From assembly GCF_003576595.1 (NCBI RefSeq), contig NZ_NQOU01000005.1:124001-188000 (forward strand): a stretch of 64,000 nucleotides of DNA, written 5' to 3'. A model generated the notes under the pieces. It was given only the letters and a program-made list of their open reading frames with translations. It was not told the DNA's origin and did no database searches. A program made the translations under genes and the position numbers. This DNA is from Neopusillimonas maritima. Lineage in GTDB: Bacteria; Pseudomonadota; Gammaproteobacteria; Burkholderiales; Burkholderiaceae_B. Below, one piece after another: positions 60,853 through 64,000 of the stretch (its first letter is position 1; every line of letters starts with the position of its first letter).

Positions 60853-63072
60853 ATGGATAGAAGAACACTTCATTGGTTGTACTGGTTCAGCGTCATGCTG
60901 GCGATTGCGCTCGTGGCGTATCAAATCTACCTCAATTTCTTCGAAAAAGACTTCACAGCCGAACACACTATTCAAATTGAAAAAATAGAAAGCACCCTGA
61001 AAGATCGTGAATCGTACCGTTTTGCCGTTCTGGGCAATATCAACAACTCGGTTGGTATTTTCGAACGTAAAATTATTCCCTTGCTAAATAAAGAGAAGTA
61101 CGACTTCGTTGTGTCCGCGGGCAATGCCGTATCAAATGGCGGCGAAGACAAATACCGTGCCATTTATCGCACGTTATCGCGCTTGAATATGCCCTATTTG
61201 CTGGCCTTCGGTCCGCAAGAGGAAAGCCGGATCGGCGGATTTCGCTTTTACGATCACTTTGGCCCCTACCACTTCAGCTTTAAAGCAGGGAATAGCCGCT
61301 TTATTTTTCTGGACAGCACCGGTACCACCGATTTTGGCTGGCAACGCCGCTGGTTAAACAAGGAATTAAACAGCACGCAAGAGCCGAACAGCTTTGTGTT
61401 CAGCGCCCACCCGTTCTATCCGGTCGACAAGGCGGGTTTATTCGGCCTGACCGATGAGTATTTGCTTGCCGATGACGAAGAACGTACACGTATTGCCGCG
61501 CTTATTGAGCAGTTCGGTGTCGACGCCGTCTTTTCCACCAATTTACCCCAGTTCGACCGCCAAACCCATAATGGCACGCATTACATTATTACTGGTGGCG
61601 CCGGCGGGTTAATCATTGATAATGACCGGAGCCATCATCATTTTGTTTCGGTGGATGTTGAGGGCGACCAAATCACGATTGAACAACGGCAGCTCAACAT
61701 TGCGCAGCCGCCGTTTTGGCGTACCCTGGAAAGCTTCTGGTTTTTTGTTCACTCCCTGTTTTATGTCGGTTATCTCAACTTTATTCTGTTGGTAACCATT
61801 GTCGTTGCAATTGCCATTTGGTTACGCAATCGAATCTTTACGGAACAAGACTACTACCCCAATTTTGACATGGACCCGGACGCGCTGAAAAACGCCCGAC
61901 TGCGCATTGCCATGTTTACCAATAATTATTTGCCGTTCATCGGCGGCGTGCCCATTTCCATAGAACGACTGCGTCAAGGCCTACTACAGCAGCGGCACAA
62001 AGTACTTGTTGTTGCACCGGCGTATCCCACAGCCAACAAAACAAAGCATGGAATATTGCGTGTGCGTACCCTCATTCCTTTCGGAAAAGGCAAAAGCTTT
62101 CGTTTGGCAAATATATTCTCACCCGCACTGTATAAACAGGTTTTGCGTTTTAAACCAAACATCATTCATGTGCATCATCCATTCTGGCTTGGCAGCGTAG
62201 GGCTCTTTATTGGCCGGCGTTTGAATATTCCGGTTATCTACACCTACCACACCCGGTTGGAGCATTATGCCCACTATGTTCCCCTGCCAAGCGCTTTGTT
62301 TCGGAACCTGGCGTCGCATGCAATCGTACGTCGTTTCGCAAATCGATGTGACGGCGTCATCGTCCCAACCGAATCGGCCGAAGAGTATCTGCGTACCATT
62401 GGCGTAAAACGACGTGTTCTGGTTCAACCCACCGGTATCGATTTGCAAAAATTCGATGCCGTCGCCGAAGATCGCATTAATCTGTTGCGCCAGGAGCACG
62501 CGCCAAATGGCGAACGTATTCTAATCAGCATTTCCAGGCTGGGAAGGGAAAAGAATATCGACTTTTTGCTGGATGCCATTGCGTTATTAAAAGAAAGTAA
62601 GTTGCCACCGTTCAAACTATTAATTCTTGGCGATGGCCCTGAAAGGAACCGCATTCAGGGAAAAATTAACCAGCTGGGGCTGCGTAGTTCGATTTCTCTA
62701 CTGGGGTCTGTACCGCCCGAGCGCGTTCCGGAGTATTGCCGGGCAGGCGACTTGTTCTTATTCGCTTCGCGCTCAGAAACCCAGGGCATGGTCATATTGG
62801 AGGCGATGGCGTCGGGCATGCCGGTTGTTGCCGTGCGTTCAAGTGGTATTGACGATATTGTTGAGAACGGCGTAAACGGTTTTAAAACGCCGCCAAGCAA
62901 GCAACAATGGTGTGAACGGATTAAACAAATTTTAGACAACGAGCCTTTGCACAAGCAACTGTCAGAAAATGCAAAGCTAACGGCCTCGAATTACAGCATC
63001 AAATGTTTCAGTGAACATGTACACCAGTTTTACGCCCAAATCCTGACTGCCGCACGACAGCTTGAAAAGTAG
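60853..63072 (+). CDS. Fusion of a degenerate metallophosphoesterase domain and a GT4 glycosyltransferase
   Basis: A 739-residue protein from the ATG at 60853. It has TM helix 1 (about 9-28), a calcineurin-like phosphoesterase fold (about 55-280), TM helix 2 (about 298-325) and a GT4/GT-B glycosyltransferase (about 345-735). The GT4 part is intact: FTNNYLPFIGGVPISIERL, VHHPFWLGSVGLFIG, PTGIDLQKFD, ISISRLGREKNIDFLLDAI, ILGDGPERNRI and FASRSETQGMVILEAMASG. In the phosphoesterase part every signature motif is altered: DxH is NIN (62-64), GD is GN (90-91), GNHE is GPQE (120-123) and GHxH is TNLP (229-232). By topology the phosphoesterase part is probably outside the membrane, the GT4 inside. It resembles 1,2-diacylglycerol glucosyltransferases, so a glycolipid product is likely. 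Confidence 0.85.
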   Translation: MDRRTLHWLYWFSVMLAIALVAYQIYLNFFEKDFTAEHTIQIEKIESTLKDRESYRFAVLGNINNSVGIFERKIIPLLNKEKYDFVVSAGNAVSNGGEDKYRAIYRTLSRLNMPYLLAFGPQEESRIGGFRFYDHFGPYHFSFKAGNSRFIFLDSTGTTDFGWQRRWLNKELNSTQEPNSFVFSAHPFYPVDKAGLFGLTDEYLLADDEERTRIAALIEQFGVDAVFSTNLPQFDRQTHNGTHYIITGGAGGLIIDNDRSHHHFVSVDVEGDQITIEQRQLNIAQPPFWRTLESFWFFVHSLFYVGYLNFILLVTIVVAIAIWLRNRIFTEQDYYPNFDMDPDALKNARLRIAMFTNNYLPFIGGVPISIERLRQGLLQQRHKVLVVAPAYPTANKTKHGILRVRTLIPFGKGKSFRLANIFSPALYKQVLRFKPNIIHVHHPFWLGSVGLFIGRRLNIPVIYTYHTRLEHYAHYVPLPSALFRNLASHAIVRRFANRCDGVIVPTESAEEYLRTIGVKRRVLVQPTGIDLQKFDAVAEDRINLLRQEHAPNGERILISISRLGREKNIDFLLDAIALLKESKLPPFKLLILGDGPERNRIQGKINQLGLRSSISLLGSVPPERVPEYCRAGDLFLFASRSETQGMVILEAMASGMPVVAVRSSGIDDIVENGVNGFKTPPSKQQWCERIKQILDNEPLHKQLSENAKLTASNYSIKCFSEHVHQFYAQILTAARQLEK

Positions 63073-63104
63073 GTATGCTGGTACTCATTTGGAGGCTGTG
63101 TCAC

Positions 63105-64000
63105 ATGCGTGTATTTTCCAATCCAGTCGGTCCGGGCTCACTTTGGTTTGATAACCTGACCACTGCCGACGGCACCCCAGTTGCCTACGACCCGCAAGCA
63201 CGTGCATTTCTACCAATGCCCCCTTTTTGTGCAAACCGCGAGCGGATTAACTGCAACTGGATTGCGCCGAAACAAGGCGCCCTTTGTCGATCATGTGCCA
63301 TGACGACGCTGACGCCCGACCCAAACATTCCTGACGCTATTTTCAACTGGGCGCTCACCGAAGCGGCCAAGCGCTGGGTACTCGATAACCTGGGCCGATG
63401 GCATTGGTTCCGACCCGAAGACCCTGGTACACGACCCGTTTTCCACATGCTCGCTGAAGGCAATATTCCTGTGCTGATGGGCCACGGTGACGGTGTCGTG
63501 ACCATAAGCGTCGCCGAAGCCGATCCCGTAGTGGGCATCACGCGCCGCCAAACCCTTGCAGAACCCTACCGGACCATGATTGGTCACATGCGCCACGAGA
63601 TCGCACACATGCTTTGGTGGCGGTTAAGTTTGCGCGACGATTTTCTTGAGGCTTTTCGTGCGATGTTTGGCGACGAACGCGCCAATTACACCGCCGCGCT
63701 TCAACGCTATTACAACGAAGGCCCACCGTCCGACTGGACCCAGCACTTTCTAACCTCGTACGCGACCTCGCATCCGCATGAAGACTGGGCCGAGACGACA
63801 GCGCATTTATTACACCTGACTGATATTACCGACAGCTTCGTCGCGGCCGGGTTGTCGTCCCCGGAATTACCAACTGGAGGCTGGGACCCCTACGCAGAAC
63901 CGGATACCAACCGCCTGATACATATCGCCGCATCGCTGACGGTAGGCGTCAATCACGTTAACCGCTCAATGGGCTTGTCGGATCTTTATCCGTTTGTACT
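63105..64000 (+). CDS. Zinc-binding metallopeptidase-like protein (3' end outside window)
   Basis: The gene starts at 63105 behind GGAGG (63091-63095) and runs off the right edge after about 298 codons. It has an N-terminal zinc-ribbon-like part (FCANRERINCNW, then ALCRSCAMT, about residues 43-67) and a central MIGHMRHEIAHMLWWRL with an HExxH motif (about 165), followed by a downstream HEDWAET with a possible third ligand. This is the layout of proteins annotated as putative zinc-binding metallopeptidase (DUF2248-like). No signal peptide is visible. It follows the glycosyltransferase fusion by 32 bases. The substrate is unknown. Confidence 0.8.
   Translation, partial: MRVFSNPVGPGSLWFDNLTTADGTPVAYDPQARAFLPMPPFCANRERINCNWIAPKQGALCRSCAMTTLTPDPNIPDAIFNWALTEAAKRWVLDNLGRWHWFRPEDPGTRPVFHMLAEGNIPVLMGHGDGVVTISVAEADPVVGITRRQTLAEPYRTMIGHMRHEIAHMLWWRLSLRDDFLEAFRAMFGDERANYTAALQRYYNEGPPSDWTQHFLTSYATSHPHEDWAETTAHLLHLTDITDSFVAAGLSSPELPTGGWDPYAEPDTNRLIHIAASLTVGVNHVNRSMGLSDLYPFV

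Noticed and set aside
1-64000. CRISPR arrays, tRNA or rRNA genes, insertion sequences, prophage or integrase genes
   Set aside because: I looked for regularly spaced repeats, cloverleaf-like patterns and transposase motifs on both strands and saw none I could support.

Overview
The window looks like a chromosomal stretch of a betaproteobacterium, most likely Burkholderiales and probably Alcaligenaceae. This rests on gene content read by eye: FbpABC-type iron uptake, recG next to oxyR, a lone branched-chain amino acid binding protein, a VanA-like Rieske oxygenase, MlaEFD with a PqiC-like lipoprotein, and cioAB-type bd oxidase. Genes are packed tightly, with many stop/start overlaps. I saw no rRNA, tRNA, CRISPR array, transposase or phage gene. 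Both ends are cut: an NfeD-type gene at the left and a zinc-dependent metallopeptidase-like gene at the right.

Layout. 1-5 kb: NfeD/SPFH pair and a Fur-box-associated iron(III) ABC transporter (fbpABC, minus strand). 5-11 kb: housekeeping and redox genes (fpr, ridA, recG, oxyR with both redox cysteines, proC, a VUT-family transporter, a GST). 11.7-16.1 kb: a four-gene run (SDR, epd, fumC, PQQ-type sugar dehydrogenase) ending at a terminator shared with an orphan amino-acid binding protein. 17.5 kb: an Hsp20 gene behind a perfect FNR/Anr box. 18-25.8 kb: a signalling cluster made of a GAF-PAS-GGDEF cyclase, a soluble histidine kinase, a response regulator with a degenerate HD-GYP domain, and a membrane GGDEF-EAL protein carrying a C-terminal receiver. 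25.8-29.6 kb: a Rieske oxygenase and an arsenic locus (arsR, acr3, two unrelated arsenate reductases). 29.6-33.2 kb: Mla-like lipid transport. 33.2-37.8 kb: a pseudo-receiver LuxR regulator divergent from phosphoketolase, then an MFS exporter. 37.8-45.2 kb: a copper and respiration block (copA, a previously uncalled 44-residue DUF2474 protein, cydB, cydA, glutathionyl-hydroquinone reductase, cueR, copZ, YfcG-type GST) with two near-canonical CueR promoters. 45-59 kb: mixed housekeeping genes (yigZ, ybiT, ldcA, tadA, tandem Usp behind an FNR-like box, nnr, an ABC-2 exporter, yajQ, lrgAB, MFS, cupin, LpxL-like acyltransferase, DinB-like). 59.7-64 kb: the remnant of a ynfA gene, a UPF0104 flippase-like membrane protein, and a 739-residue fusion of a metallophosphoesterase-like domain that has lost nearly all metal ligands, a membrane segment and a GT4 glycosyltransferase, followed by the metallopeptidase.

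The most unusual items are: the pseudo-phosphoesterase/GT4 fusion with its UPF0104 partner; the two-component-linked c-di-GMP cluster in which two proteins carry similar receivers; the copper and glutathione genes grouped around two CueR promoters; two FNR-like promoters (hsp20, usp) with identical box-to-minus-10 geometry, with an echo upstream of phosphoketolase; the deleted ynfA gene; and two questionable translation starts (an ATC after a perfect Shine-Dalgarno, and a five-codon mini-ORF before a TTG start). All statements come from reading the sequence; no database search was run.
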